The translations under genes were made by a program, and so were the position numbers. A DNA stretch of 64,000 nucleotides. It comes from JASSUD01 sp031963405. Its GTDB lineage: Bacteria > Pseudomonadota > Gammaproteobacteria > Burkholderiales > Burkholderiaceae. Where the stretch lies: contig JASSUJ010000001.1 in the NCBI GenBank assembly GCA_031963405.1, positions 1,612,001-1,676,000 of the forward strand, written 5' to 3'. Shown here one piece after another: positions 18,191 to 27,122 of the stretch. Below the pieces are notes generated by a model. The model was not told where the DNA came from, searched no databases, and saw only the letters and a list, made by a program, of their open reading frames with translations. Within the stretch, counting starts at the first letter, position 1. Every line of letters begins with the position of its first letter.

Positions 18191-18850
18191 TTACGCATGC
18201 ACAGTAAATCTTGCGCAAACTTGACCTGTTATTTCGAGATCGAGAATATCGCCTGGGTTGAGTTTGCCAACGCCTTCAGGTGTGCCGGTAAAAATTAAAT
18301 CTCCAGCGCTTAGCGTAAACATTTCGCTGAGATACGAAATAAGATGCGGGACATCAAATAACATCAAAGCCGTGTCGCCATTCTGCTTGAGTAGATTATT
18401 TTGCTTCATCGAAAAACGGCACTGATTGGGATTAGGCAAATCCTTGGCGTAGATAAAACGAGACAGGCAGGCTGCATGGTCAAAACCTTTAGCAAGCGCC
18501 CAAGGATTTCCTTTAGCCTTTGCTGCAGCCTGGACATCACGCGCAGTTAAATCAAGTCCGATTCCATATCCAAAAACATAGTCCAGCGCGTCTTCACGAC
18601 GAATATTTTTCCCGTCTTTCCCAATCAAAACCACCAACTCGGTTTCGTAGTGCACTTCATTTGAAAATGACGGCAGCGTGATCGGCGTTTCTTCGAAGTT
18701 GAGCGACGAAGTTGGTTTTAAAAAAACCAGAGGTGCTTTTTCTAAGGTGTTGCCAAGCTCGGCAACATGCGCTGCGTAATTACGCCCAATACAGAAAATA
18801 TTACCAACCGGCACGGATTCATCGGAATCTTTCATCAGAATACTTTTCAT
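18191..18850 (-). CDS. Fumarylacetoacetate hydrolase family protein (FAHD1/YcgM type)
   Basis: 219 residues. A FAH-fold metal-dependent hydrolase of the short FAHD1 class (acylpyruvase, oxaloacetate decarboxylase or tautomerase). FCIGRNYAAHVAELG, the metal-site HYETELVVLIG and GYGIGLDLTARDVQ are intact, ending with FTGTPEGVG. GGAG six bases before the ATG at 18850 fixes this start; a 20-residue extension to 18910 has no support. Substrate is not determined by sequence. It converges with pncC, five bases apart. Confidence 0.87.
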   Translation of the reverse strand: MKSILMKDSDESVPVGNIFCIGRNYAAHVAELGNTLEKAPLVFLKPTSSLNFEETPITLPSFSNEVHYETELVVLIGKDGKNIRREDALDYVFGYGIGLDLTARDVQAAAKAKGNPWALAKGFDHAACLSRFIYAKDLPNPNQCRFSMKQNNLLKQNGDTALMLFDVPHLISYLSEMFTLSAGDLIFTGTPEGVGKLNPGDILDLEITGQVCARFTVHA

Positions 18851-18988
18851 ACTTCTCCTACTCAATCTCAGCGTGTTAAATAACGCCAGCTTAAATTCGC
18901 CTAGCAGCATGCTGCTAGGCGTATATCAATTATTCGTTGGGTTGTATGAGCCTTCGTTATAGCCGTGCTCTTTGTTATGACAAAGCCT

Positions 18989-19027
18989 ATATTTATTTCA
19001 TAAGAAACAAACGAGGAAGAGGGTAGC
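18989..19027 (+). repeat. Leader shared by the two tandem paralogues (copy 1)
   Basis: The 39 bases before the first paralogue closely match those before the second (20104-20145): TATTTATTT..ATRAGAAACAAAYGAG, then a purine-rich run ending GTAGC before the ATG. The purine run GAGGAAGAGGG probably holds the ribosome-binding site. Confidence 0.7.
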
Positions 19028-20056
19028 ATGAGCGGCGTATTTCCTATTTCGAACACACCTTTGCCATTAGCTGACGAATCTTCAGTGCAGTGGACTGCAG
19101 AAAGAAAAGCACCAATACAAAATTTGCGAAAAACTAATCACTTTCCAAGTGACAGTCAAGCAGTGAATGTGTTGGATAAATTAATCTTAGCGTCGAAAAA
19201 TGTAGTTGCTGAGCGAATCGCTGTCAGTGCCTTGTTAGATCTCAGTGCCTCTGGTACGCAAAAAGAAGAGAACCGTGCAAATAAAGCGCCGGGCACCGGG
19301 AGTTCACAGCAAGATGGAAGCTTGTCTTACGAAAAGTTTTTTAAGCAGCAGGCTACTTCATATCAAGATTTGCACTGGATAAAGGAATCGCTGACTCCTA
19401 TCACAAACAGTCACTTGGTCTCTCTAGACTCTTCATTTTCCATTCCACAGTCGCTCACCTTGCTTCAGCCAGAAAGCTTTGAGCAGCGTAGAGATGCTCT
19501 TAGCCAAGAGTGGGGAAGCCGTGAGCTGCAGAGAAGTAGGAATAGTACGAGTAATGGTAAGCCCCGCCTTCCCTATACGGTGATTAAAGCGGTGGATATT
19601 CAAGCGCTGTTCAACGCGATACAGCCTCTTATCAAGGAAACGGAAACCATAGATAACCTCCGCGCCGCTGAGAAACGAGGCTGTGCGATTCGACTCGAAC
19701 ACTTAATGCAGGAAGTCGGGAAAATTAGAGACGTGCCGCACCACCCTGATGCTCCTAATAACGCTAGGCAATATTTCCAAGCTATCCTGGAGACATTTCA
19801 CGAGCTCAGGGTCTACATAGACGAGGGTGGTCTGACTGAGAATGTGGGGAAGAAATTATTAATAGATGGGGTGCCATACTCTAAGGAAAAAGTAGAGAGC
19901 TTAAATACATCATTCAAAAAGAAACTTGGCCCCACAACCAATAAGCAAGAAGGGCCAGATAAACAATTAGGTCGAGTAATTTTTGACCACTCCCCCAACG
20001 GCAATCGGCCAACAGATGAGCAGGCCGTCTCCATAAAGCGTAAAAGATTGCGCTGA
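19028..20056 (+). CDS. Unknown protein, tandem paralogue 1
   Basis: 342 residues, not recognised. Paralogous to the next gene: both open MSG(V/I)..IS and share a repeated domain of about 90-100 residues, here at 181-282, marked by QPLI and ELRVYIDEGGLTENVGKKLL. Residues 112-130 (DLHWIKESLTPITNSH) resemble the start of the same domain, possibly a truncated copy. There is no Sec signal or membrane segment; the leader is Ser/Asn-rich and the tail basic (KRKRLR). With phosphatase- and patatin-like genes nearby, a secreted effector is possible but unproven. Confidence 0.7.
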   Translation: MSGVFPISNTPLPLADESSVQWTAERKAPIQNLRKTNHFPSDSQAVNVLDKLILASKNVVAERIAVSALLDLSASGTQKEENRANKAPGTGSSQQDGSLSYEKFFKQQATSYQDLHWIKESLTPITNSHLVSLDSSFSIPQSLTLLQPESFEQRRDALSQEWGSRELQRSRNSTSNGKPRLPYTVIKAVDIQALFNAIQPLIKETETIDNLRAAEKRGCAIRLEHLMQEVGKIRDVPHHPDAPNNARQYFQAILETFHELRVYIDEGGLTENVGKKLLIDGVPYSKEKVESLNTSFKKKLGPTTNKQEGPDKQLGRVIFDHSPNGNRPTDEQAVSIKRKRLR

Positions 20057-20057
20057 T

Positions 20058-20105
20058 ACAAAGGCAGATAGCTCAAACAACCAATATTGATAGCCCGTAG
20101 CGCAT
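20058..20105. repeat. Remnant resembling the 3' end of gyrB
   Basis: CAGATAG, then AATATTGATAGCCCGTAG and GCGCAT, align with about 80% identity to 21558-21604, which spans the end of gyrB. It lies between the two paralogues and suggests the tandem duplication carried along the edge of gyrB. Confidence 0.5.
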
Positions 20106-20145
20106 ATTTATTTTATGAGAAACAAATGAGCAAGAGAGTAGCGTC
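20104..20145 (+). repeat. Leader shared by the two tandem paralogues (copy 2)
   Basis: Matches 18989-19027: TATTTATTTTATGAGAAACA, then AAGAGAGTAGCGTC before the ATG. Conservation outside the coding region argues for a real promoter or leader kept with each gene copy. Confidence 0.7.
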
Positions 20146-21423
20146 ATGAGCGGCATATCTCGTATTTCAATTCCAAGCTTGCTAATAACTGAACCTCGGC
20201 AGCGAGAAGCGAGCGCCTTAGGCGTTGCGAATGAGAAGAGTAATCAGAGCAATGCATCTTTTATGTCTGCCGTACACTTGCTAACAACTAATCAGTCGCT
20301 GAGTCGCGTAAATTCAGCAGGGTGCAGTCGAAATATGAGTAGGCATCAGCCAGGCAGTGTACAAGTTTCGCCTTCTGCAGCCGATAGGGAAAGGCTTAAT
20401 ATTTCAGCGCTTGCTTTTGGACAGAAAACAATTGGGAAGATTGTTCAATTTCCTTATGAAGAACTTTCACCCATATTTGAAAATCTGTGCCCCCTCATAA
20501 ACACTAACGTGTCACCTCAAGAGTTTAATGCTCCTACCTTGCGCAAAATTGCTTGGGGTCTCGCAGAACTGCTAGCTTTATTCAAGAGGGCTAGTAATAG
20601 TGATATAGAAGATTTGCTAGAAAAAGTGCCACCGCTAAAAGGCTATATAAACACGTATGGTCTGACGAGTGAGGGAATTAGTCTATTAAGCAAAGCGGGA
20701 TTCTCCAATTTCTCCAGTATGGGAAAGAAAGCCATCAATAGACCCGCTGGAAAGAGTCTCAGCGCAACTCGTGGGCAAGAAGTGCTACGCAGGCAAATGT
20801 CCCATCCGTATCAATTAGATCAGCCGTCATACTCATCTGCGTCAACCGTAAACATGCGGCCTCAATATTGCCAACAGCAGTTCGACTCAAGTGGCACGAG
20901 GCGTCAGGAAAGGCATGCGGGCTATTTGGGGGAAACTAAGGAAGTAGACCTCTTTCGAGCCCCCGTAACAAGGAATTCCTTTGATGCCAGTACACTAGTA
21001 CGGCGAGGAGGAATGACGCCGCTACGGGGGCTCGAAAGAGGTCTAGTCTCTTTTGAGGATCGTAAAGAGAATGCTGAGAAAAAGTTACACGCGCTTAGTA
21101 TGTATCAAAAAAATGGACTCACTTATCTTTTGCCTAGAAACGAAATTTCAAGGATGATCGAATCACTGAGTCCTCTCATTACGCAGCGAACATCTTTTCT
21201 AGATGCTGACAGTAGCAGTAAGCTTGGCGCCGCTCTTGGTCTAGTTTGGCAGGGAGTCGAGAAGGCTTGTAATCGTAGACAATATTTTCTCGCTTGGATA
21301 AAGGAATTCCCAGCGCTAGAGACCTATATAAAGATAACTGGTCTGACAAAAGCGGGGGAAAAGCTATTAGCTGAGGGAGTGTGTGCACCTAATAGAGTAA
21401 AAATCCAGAATAACAATTCCTAA
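20146..21423 (+). CDS. Unknown protein, tandem paralogue 2, with in-frame palindromic element
   Basis: 425 residues, not recognised. It carries two copies of the domain seen in its neighbour: 102-185 (CPLI ... KGYINTYGLTSEGISLL) and 325-412 (SPLI ... ETYIKITGLTKAGEKLL). The stretch between them includes residues 267-300, encoded by a complete inverted-repeat element (20945-21045) read in frame without a stop. No signal peptide or membrane helix. Sits downstream of gene copy 1 with a conserved leader, so the two are probably co-regulated. Function unknown; effector role is a guess from context. Confidence 0.7.
   Translation: MSGISRISIPSLLITEPRQREASALGVANEKSNQSNASFMSAVHLLTTNQSLSRVNSAGCSRNMSRHQPGSVQVSPSAADRERLNISALAFGQKTIGKIVQFPYEELSPIFENLCPLINTNVSPQEFNAPTLRKIAWGLAELLALFKRASNSDIEDLLEKVPPLKGYINTYGLTSEGISLLSKAGFSNFSSMGKKAINRPAGKSLSATRGQEVLRRQMSHPYQLDQPSYSSASTVNMRPQYCQQQFDSSGTRRQERHAGYLGETKEVDLFRAPVTRNSFDASTLVRRGGMTPLRGLERGLVSFEDRKENAEKKLHALSMYQKNGLTYLLPRNEISRMIESLSPLITQRTSFLDADSSSKLGAALGLVWQGVEKACNRRQYFLAWIKEFPALETYIKITGLTKAGEKLLAEGVCAPNRVKIQNNNS
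20945..21045. repeat. Palindromic element inside a coding region
   Basis: Perfect 23-bp arms, 20945-20967 and 21023-21045, starting TAGACCTCTTTCGAGCC and closing GGCTCGAAAGAGGTCTA, with the core GCCAGTACACTAGTACGGCG. It encodes about 34 residues of the surrounding protein. Its perfect arms suggest recent arrival or selection on the hairpin. Confidence 0.85.
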
Positions 21424-21573
21424 AAAAGCTTGGCGAGACGCTGAGGCAAAAAATGCCGATTGAACAATCAGGTAGCCCAAGCTTCCAGCGGTATCTCCAT
21501 CAGTTGCAGCACACATATCCCCAGCGGCAGGCTAATTCAACAAAAAAAGGCGTGCCGTACAGACGCAGATAGG

Positions 21574-24030
21574 TCACACATCGATATTCCCAGCCCGTAG
21601 TGCATTGCTTTCGATAAACGCGCGGCGTGGTTCGACTTCGTCACCCATTAAGGTGGTGAAGATGCCGTCAGCGGCAATGGCGTCTTCGATTTGCACGCGT
21701 AGTAGGCGGCGCACGGTGGGGTCCATGGTGGTTTCCCAGAGCTGGTCAGGATTCATTTCGCCTAGACCTTTATAGCGTTGCTTGCTGATGTTGCGTTCTG
21801 CATCGTTCATCAACCAGGTCATCGCGCTTTTAAAGTTATTCACTGCCATGCTGCGTTCGCCGCGTTTAATGACGGCGCCTTTACCGACCAGCCCTTTAAA
21901 TGTCTGGGCGGAGGTATGGAGTTGCCGGTAATCATCAGTGGCGACAAATTCTTCGTCGATTACGCTGATTTTAAAGTTGCCGTGTCGCTGACGTTCAATG
22001 CGTAGCGAATGTAATTCGCTAATTTCATCGTATATGGCGGCTACTCGCACATCAGGCTGTAGCGGGTCTGCACGCAAGGTTGCCTCAAGCACGCTGGCGC
22101 TGGTTTGGGCTGCTTGTGGTGAAGATAAGTCGATTTCGACACCATCTAAAATGGCTTCCAGCGCACCGCTATCAATCTGCCGTGTTAAACGCTCGACGAT
22201 GGCTTTAGCTATTAGGTAGGTGCGAGCCAGTTCGCCCAGTGCCTCACCTGTAATGGGGTCAGCACCTTCTGATGTAGTGAGCTCAGAGCCTTGTAATGAG
22301 ATGCGCAACATGTGTTGATTTAATTCGTGCGCATCTTTTAGATACCTTTCGTCTTTGCCTTGCTTAATTTTATACAGCGGTGGCTGAGCGATGTAGATAT
22401 AGCCGTGCTCGATGATTTCGGGCATCTGCCGGTAAAGAAGAGTGAGCAGTAGGGTGCGAATATGCGCGCCATCCACGTCCGCGTCAGTCATGATGATGAT
22501 GCGGTGGTAGCGTAATTTTTCTATATTGAAATCGTCTTTGCCAATGCCACAGCCAAGGGCAGTGATCAGCGTGACGATTTGCTCAGATGACAATAGCTTG
22601 TCATAGCGCGCTTTTTCTACGTTCAAGACTTTACCGCGCAACGGCAAAATTGCCTGGAATTTGCGATCACGTCCTTGCTTGGCAGAACCGCCCGCCGAGT
22701 CACCCTCAACGATATAAATTTCTGATTTGGCGGGATCGCGCTCTTGGCAGTCGGCCAGTTTGCCAGGTAGGCCAACGCCATCTAGCACACCTTTACGCCG
22801 CGTCATTTCGCGTGCTTTGCGGGCCGCTTCGCGTGCGCGCGCTGCGTCGATAATTTTGCCGCAAATGATTTTTGCATCCCCAGGCGTTTCCATCAAAAAC
22901 GCTTCGAGCGCTTTGGCTACGAGCTCTTCTACGGGTGCGCGTACTTCGGAGGAAACCAGCTTATCTTTGGTTTGTGAGCTGAATTTAGGTTCTGGCACTT
23001 TCACCGACAATACACAGGCAAGCCCTTCGCGCATATCGTCGCCGGCAGTCTCTACCTTGGCTTTTTTCGCCAGTTCCATGTTCTCAATATATTTATTGAT
23101 AATGCGTGTCATGGCGGCGCGTAAGCCGGTTAAGTGGGTGCCACCGTCACGCTGTGGAATGTTGTTGGTAAAGCACAGTACATTTTCGTTGTAGCTATCG
23201 TTCCATTGCATGGAAACTTCAATGCTAACCCCGTCTTTTTCGCCTTGCGCATAAAAAATATTGGGGTGCAGTACCTGTTTGGCTTTATTAATATATTCGA
23301 CAAAACCTTTCACGCCGCCAACAAAGGCAAAATCATCTTTCTTACCTGTGCGATGGTCAGTGAGGCGAATGCGCACACCATTGTTTAGGAAGGAAAGCTC
23401 ACGGATGCGTTTGGCGAGAATGTCGTAGTGAAAATCGATATTTTCAAAAATTTCCTCATCGGCTAAAAAGTGGACTTCAGTGCCGGAGTGTTCTGATTCG
23501 CCTGTGACCGGTAGTACGGATACTTGGGCGCCATTGATGACTTCAAGTTGGCGATTTTGCGCAACGCCACGGTGGAATTCGATAAAGTGTTTTTTGCCAT
23601 CGCGTCGAATGACTAAACGTAGCCATTTCGATAAGCCATTGACGCACGATACGCCAACGCCGTGTAAGCCACCTGAGACTTTGTAGCTGTTTTGATCAAA
23701 TTTGCCGCCGGCGTGCAGTTCGGTCATGACGATTTCGGCCGCGCTGCGTTTTGGCTCGTGCTTATCGTCAAATTTAATATCGGTTGGAATGCCGCGGCCG
23801 TTATCAATCACCGAGATCGAATTGTCGGGATGAATCGCCACTTGGATGTCGTTGCAATGGCCAGCCAGCGCTTCGTCAATTGAGTTGTCGAGCACTTCAA
23901 ACACAAGGTGATGCAAGCCGGTACCGTCAGAGGTGTCGCCAATATACATGCCAGGCCGTTTGCGCACAGCTTCCAAGCCTTCAAGGATTTGAATCGACGA
24001 GGCGCCGTAGCTTTGGTCTTGATTAGTCAT
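21574..24030 (-). CDS. gyrB: DNA gyrase subunit B
   Basis: 818 residues. ATPase subunit of gyrase, which introduces negative supercoils. GHKL ATPase domain with EVLDNSIDEALAG, VIDNGRGIP and GGLHGVGVSCVNGL; TOPRIM with EGDSAGGSAKQGRDR and DADVDGAHI; C-terminal KRYKGLGEMNPDQLWETTMD. The start at 24030 (MTNQDQSYGASSIQILEGL) matches the family and has GGAAG upstream; the in-frame extension to 24069 runs into a family D element. Third gene of the dnaA-dnaN-gyrB run. Confidence 0.97.
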   Translation of the reverse strand: MTNQDQSYGASSIQILEGLEAVRKRPGMYIGDTSDGTGLHHLVFEVLDNSIDEALAGHCNDIQVAIHPDNSISVIDNGRGIPTDIKFDDKHEPKRSAAEIVMTELHAGGKFDQNSYKVSGGLHGVGVSCVNGLSKWLRLVIRRDGKKHFIEFHRGVAQNRQLEVINGAQVSVLPVTGESEHSGTEVHFLADEEIFENIDFHYDILAKRIRELSFLNNGVRIRLTDHRTGKKDDFAFVGGVKGFVEYINKAKQVLHPNIFYAQGEKDGVSIEVSMQWNDSYNENVLCFTNNIPQRDGGTHLTGLRAAMTRIINKYIENMELAKKAKVETAGDDMREGLACVLSVKVPEPKFSSQTKDKLVSSEVRAPVEELVAKALEAFLMETPGDAKIICGKIIDAARAREAARKAREMTRRKGVLDGVGLPGKLADCQERDPAKSEIYIVEGDSAGGSAKQGRDRKFQAILPLRGKVLNVEKARYDKLLSSEQIVTLITALGCGIGKDDFNIEKLRYHRIIIMTDADVDGAHIRTLLLTLLYRQMPEIIEHGYIYIAQPPLYKIKQGKDERYLKDAHELNQHMLRISLQGSELTTSEGADPITGEALGELARTYLIAKAIVERLTRQIDSGALEAILDGVEIDLSSPQAAQTSASVLEATLRADPLQPDVRVAAIYDEISELHSLRIERQRHGNFKISVIDEEFVATDDYRQLHTSAQTFKGLVGKGAVIKRGERSMAVNNFKSAMTWLMNDAERNISKQRYKGLGEMNPDQLWETTMDPTVRRLLRVQIEDAIAADGIFTTLMGDEVEPRRAFIESNALRAGNIDV

Positions 24031-24052
24031 AAATATCTTCCGGGGGTTACCT

Positions 24053-24140
24053 GGGAAGCGCTGAATCACTTGAGCGTTGTACGCCCATTCGTCATGGCCG
24101 CAAAGGCATGCCTTGCTCTTAATTGATTCAGCACCTCCCT
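24053..24140. repeat. Palindromic element, family D, between dnaN and gyrB
   Basis: Arms GGGAAGCGCTGAATCA and TGATTCAGCACCTCCCT with GTACGCC and a GCATGCCTTGCTC segment inside. It lies 22 bp upstream of gyrB and may influence read-through from dnaN. Confidence 0.7.
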
Positions 24141-24201
24141 AAATGGCTTAAAACATCAAAAAACGTTAAAAAGTGATTACAGCCCAATCTGTGCGCAATG
24201 T

Positions 24202-25305
24202 TTAGATGCGCATTGGCATGACTACATATTTAAAGTTGTCGTTATCTGGAACAGTAAAAAGCACGCTCGAATTTGAGTCGCTAAAGCTAAGTTGCAGGGT
24301 TTCAACCTTTAAATTGGCCAGTGCATCAAGCAAGTAGGCAATATTAAAGCCAATATCTACGCTATCCCCATCGTACGCGATATCCAGCTCTTCCTGAGCC
24401 TCTTCTTGATCCGCGTTGCTGGAAATGATTTTTAATTGCCCGGGCCCAATCAAGCAGTGTATGCCTCTAAATTTATCTGAGGTTAAGATCGCTGCGCGTT
24501 GCAGTGCCTGTTGCAATGCTTCTCGGCTAATCGTAAAGGAATTTTTATAGCCTTGCGGAATCACGCGCTGAAAATCTGGGAATTTACCTTCAACCAGTTT
24601 GGAAACGAGTTCGACCGCGCCAAAAGTGAATTTGATTTGACTTGAAGCAAAGTCGATCAAAAGTGGCTCGTCACTGTCTTCAAGTAGGCGTTGTAATTCG
24701 AGAATAGTTTTGCGAGGAACAATAATATCTTGCCGCGCAAATGAACCTTCGATTTGGGTGGAAGCTAACGCGAGTCGATGCCCATCGGTGGCCACAGCCA
24801 TTAATTGGTCACCCTCGACCACCAGCAGCATGCCATTTAAGTAATAGCGAATATCTTGCTGAGCCATGGCGAAATGCGTCATGCCTAGCAATTGCCGGAA
24901 ACTCTTTTGCGCAATCGTGAGACGCGCACCAAAATCCTGTGCTTGCGCAACCGTTGGGAACTCTTCCGCGGCTAGTGTTTGCAGGGCGAAGCGGCTTTTT
25001 CCGGACTGGATGGTTAGGCGCTTATCAGATAAGCGCAGGCTCACTTCACCCTGTGGCATCGCACGCAGAATATCAAGTAATTTGCGGGCCGCGACAGTGG
25101 TTGCGGCTTGGTCTGCGCCGATACCAAAATCGGCGTGCGTGGTAATTTGCAATTCAAGGTCAGTAGATAAAAAGGATACGTTTGAACCCTGCTTAGTCAC
25201 CAGCAAATGCGCCAGGATAGGCAGGGTGTGGCGCCGCTCCACAATGCCGCTGACTATCTGCAGTGGCCGCAGCAAATTATCTCGTTCAGTCTTGACCAGT
25301 TGCAT
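24202..25305 (-). CDS. dnaN: DNA polymerase III beta subunit (sliding clamp)
   Basis: 367 residues. Ring-shaped processivity clamp that tethers DNA polymerase III. Three clamp folds; recognisable segments are LLRPLQIVSGIVERRHTLPI near the start, ATDGHRLALA in the middle and the C-terminal YVVMPMRI. AAGGA eight bases upstream and the family opening MQLVKTERDNLL fix the start at 25305. Between dnaA and gyrB on the same strand. Confidence 0.97.
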   Translation of the reverse strand: MQLVKTERDNLLRPLQIVSGIVERRHTLPILAHLLVTKQGSNVSFLSTDLELQITTHADFGIGADQAATTVAARKLLDILRAMPQGEVSLRLSDKRLTIQSGKSRFALQTLAAEEFPTVAQAQDFGARLTIAQKSFRQLLGMTHFAMAQQDIRYYLNGMLLVVEGDQLMAVATDGHRLALASTQIEGSFARQDIIVPRKTILELQRLLEDSDEPLLIDFASSQIKFTFGAVELVSKLVEGKFPDFQRVIPQGYKNSFTISREALQQALQRAAILTSDKFRGIHCLIGPGQLKIISSNADQEEAQEELDIAYDGDSVDIGFNIAYLLDALANLKVETLQLSFSDSNSSVLFTVPDNDNFKYVVMPMRI

Positions 25306-25326
25306 AGAGCTATCCTTTATCAGTTT

Positions 25327-25352
25327 TGTTAGAGCCTGTTTAGGCTCTAACA
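25327..25352. repeat. Minimal palindrome in the dnaN leader
   Basis: TGTTAGAGCCT-GTTT-AGGCTCTAACA, an 11-bp stem with a 4-nt loop, 22 bp upstream of dnaN. The same inner AGAGCCTGTTTAGGCTCT recurs at 42681-42698. It may be a collapsed family A element, and could form a hairpin in the mRNA leader. Confidence 0.55.
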
Positions 25353-25473
25353 CCAGTGTTGCATGCCACATTTTCTAAATGCGCGGAAAACGCTTATTGT
25401 GCCTGAGAATAAATATCTCATCTCGTAAACCATGGTTAGCCAAGCGTAAAAGTGCGGTACTAGCTAAGATTGG

Positions 25474-26910
25474 TCAGCCTTTCAGGGTCTGTTGCAACAC
25501 ATGCAGTTCATGATTGAGCTGCGTATCTTTGCTGCGTACCTCAGTGATTTTACGCACGGCATGTAGCACGGTGGTATGGTCGCGTCCGCCAAATAAGTCG
25601 CCAATTTCTGGCAGGCTTTTTTGGGTTAATTCTTTAGCCAGATACATCGCAATCTGGCGCGGCCGAGCGATATTGGCTGGCCGCTTTTTCGAGTACATAT
25701 CAGCGACTTTGATGTTGTAAAAGTCGGCTACCGTTTTCTGAATATTTTCTACAGAAATTTGTCGATTTTGTACCGTCAGCAGATCTTTTAGCGCTTCTTT
25801 GGTGACTTCAATAGTAATGTCATAACTATGAAATTTTGCATACGCCAAGATTTTACGCAACGCGCCTTCTAGCTCTCGCACATTGGAGCGTAAATGTTTA
25901 GCGACGAAAAATGCGACATCCTCCGAGATCTCAACCCCTTCAGAATCAGCCTTGCGCAGCAAAATAGCCACGCGCATTTCAAGCTCAGGCGGCTCAATGG
26001 CAACGGTTAGCCCTGAATCAAAACGTGAAATGAGCCGGTCATCAATGCCAGAAATTTCTTTTGGATAAGTATCGCTGGTAATAATGACTTGCGCTTTATT
26101 CGCAACGAGCGCCTCAAAAGCATAGAAAAACTCTTCTTGGGTGCGGGATTTGCCGGAAAAAAATTGAATATCATCAATCAGCAAAAGATCGAGCGAATGG
26201 TAGTAGCGTTTGAATTCATCAAAAGCTTTGCGCTGATAGGCTTTTACGACATCTGAAACATATTGTTCAGCATGAATATAGCGAATGCGCGCACCCTGTT
26301 TTTCTAGTGCGACTTGATTGCCAATCGCATGCATTACATGCGTCTTGCCAAGCCCAACACCACCGTAGAGAAACAGAGGGTTATAGGAAACGCCTGGGTT
26401 ATCAGCAACCTGAATCGCGGCAGCGCGTGCCAGCTGATTAGCTTTTCCCGTCACAAAACTTTCAAAAGTTAGCGCTGGGTTGAGCTTTGAGCGGGCATAA
26501 GGCGAGTCATTATTGCTGTGCCTGGATCTGCTGCCTAATTCAGCCTCATTTCTTCTGGGCTGGTTATTAGGAGCAGCAGGAGCGCTGTCATTTTCTTCTT
26601 GAGCGTTTGATGACGGCGCTAACGCATAGGCTGGCTCGGCTGCTGCTTTATAAGGAGATGAAGTTTTTGCGTCGAGGACAAATTGCACCTCTACAGGCGC
26701 ATCACAGAAATCGCGAGCTAGATCAGCAATGCGTCCCGCAAACTGACTTTTTACCCAGTCTAGCTTAAAGCGGTTCGGCGCCGAGATGCATAAAGTATGC
26801 GCATCCAGGTCGAACGCAACCATAGACAATGGTTTAATCCATATCTGATATTGCTGAGGAGTAAGTTCTTGCTCTAATAAATTTGAGCAATGTTGCCAAA
26901 AATCGTTCAT
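25474..26910 (-). CDS. dnaA: Chromosomal replication initiator DnaA
   Basis: 478 residues. Domain I at the N-terminus (FWQHCSNLLEQELTPQQYQIW), a low-complexity domain II near 85-150, the AAA+ domain with Walker A GGVGLGKTH and Walker B LLLIDDIQF, and the DNA-binding domain IV with GGRDHTTVLHAVRKI. All key features are intact. It binds DnaA boxes and opens the origin. It diverges from rpmH across an 855-bp region that would normally hold oriC. Confidence 0.97.
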   Translation of the reverse strand: MNDFWQHCSNLLEQELTPQQYQIWIKPLSMVAFDLDAHTLCISAPNRFKLDWVKSQFAGRIADLARDFCDAPVEVQFVLDAKTSSPYKAAAEPAYALAPSSNAQEENDSAPAAPNNQPRRNEAELGSRSRHSNNDSPYARSKLNPALTFESFVTGKANQLARAAAIQVADNPGVSYNPLFLYGGVGLGKTHVMHAIGNQVALEKQGARIRYIHAEQYVSDVVKAYQRKAFDEFKRYYHSLDLLLIDDIQFFSGKSRTQEEFFYAFEALVANKAQVIITSDTYPKEISGIDDRLISRFDSGLTVAIEPPELEMRVAILLRKADSEGVEISEDVAFFVAKHLRSNVRELEGALRKILAYAKFHSYDITIEVTKEALKDLLTVQNRQISVENIQKTVADFYNIKVADMYSKKRPANIARPRQIAMYLAKELTQKSLPEIGDLFGGRDHTTVLHAVRKITEVRSKDTQLNHELHVLQQTLKG

Positions 26911-26979
26911 TAATCGATGAGTCTCGGAGGGAGGTCGGCCCCGGCTAGGCGGAGTTTTATTTGAGCGAGTGTGGCTGCA

Positions 26980-27122
26980 AGAATCTGCTTACGATCTCCC
27001 AAAAGCACCCTTCTTTGGGGTTGCGAGGGTGCAGAAAGCTTCGTGCACTAGCGTACACTCCGGTTTTTGCGCGCCGGACTTTCCCAAATAAGGGCGCTTG
27101 TGAAAGATCGTAAACAGATTCT
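26980..27122. repeat. Palindromic element, family B, upstream of dnaA
   Basis: 143 bp, termini AGAATCTG / CAGATTCT, inner arms GATCTCCCAAAAGCACCC and GGGCGCTTGTGAAAGATC, core GTGCACTAGCGTACAC. Same length as the copy at 45999-46141. It starts 70 bp upstream of dnaA. Confidence 0.8.

Noticed and set aside
22727..23194. 155-residue open frame antisense to gyrB
   Set aside because: Lies entirely over the gyrase B coding region and its product has no recognisable domain; a shadow of gyrB codon use.
24866..25378. 170-residue open frame antisense to dnaN
   Set aside because: Complement of a well-conserved sliding-clamp gene; composition is that of a reversed coding strand.
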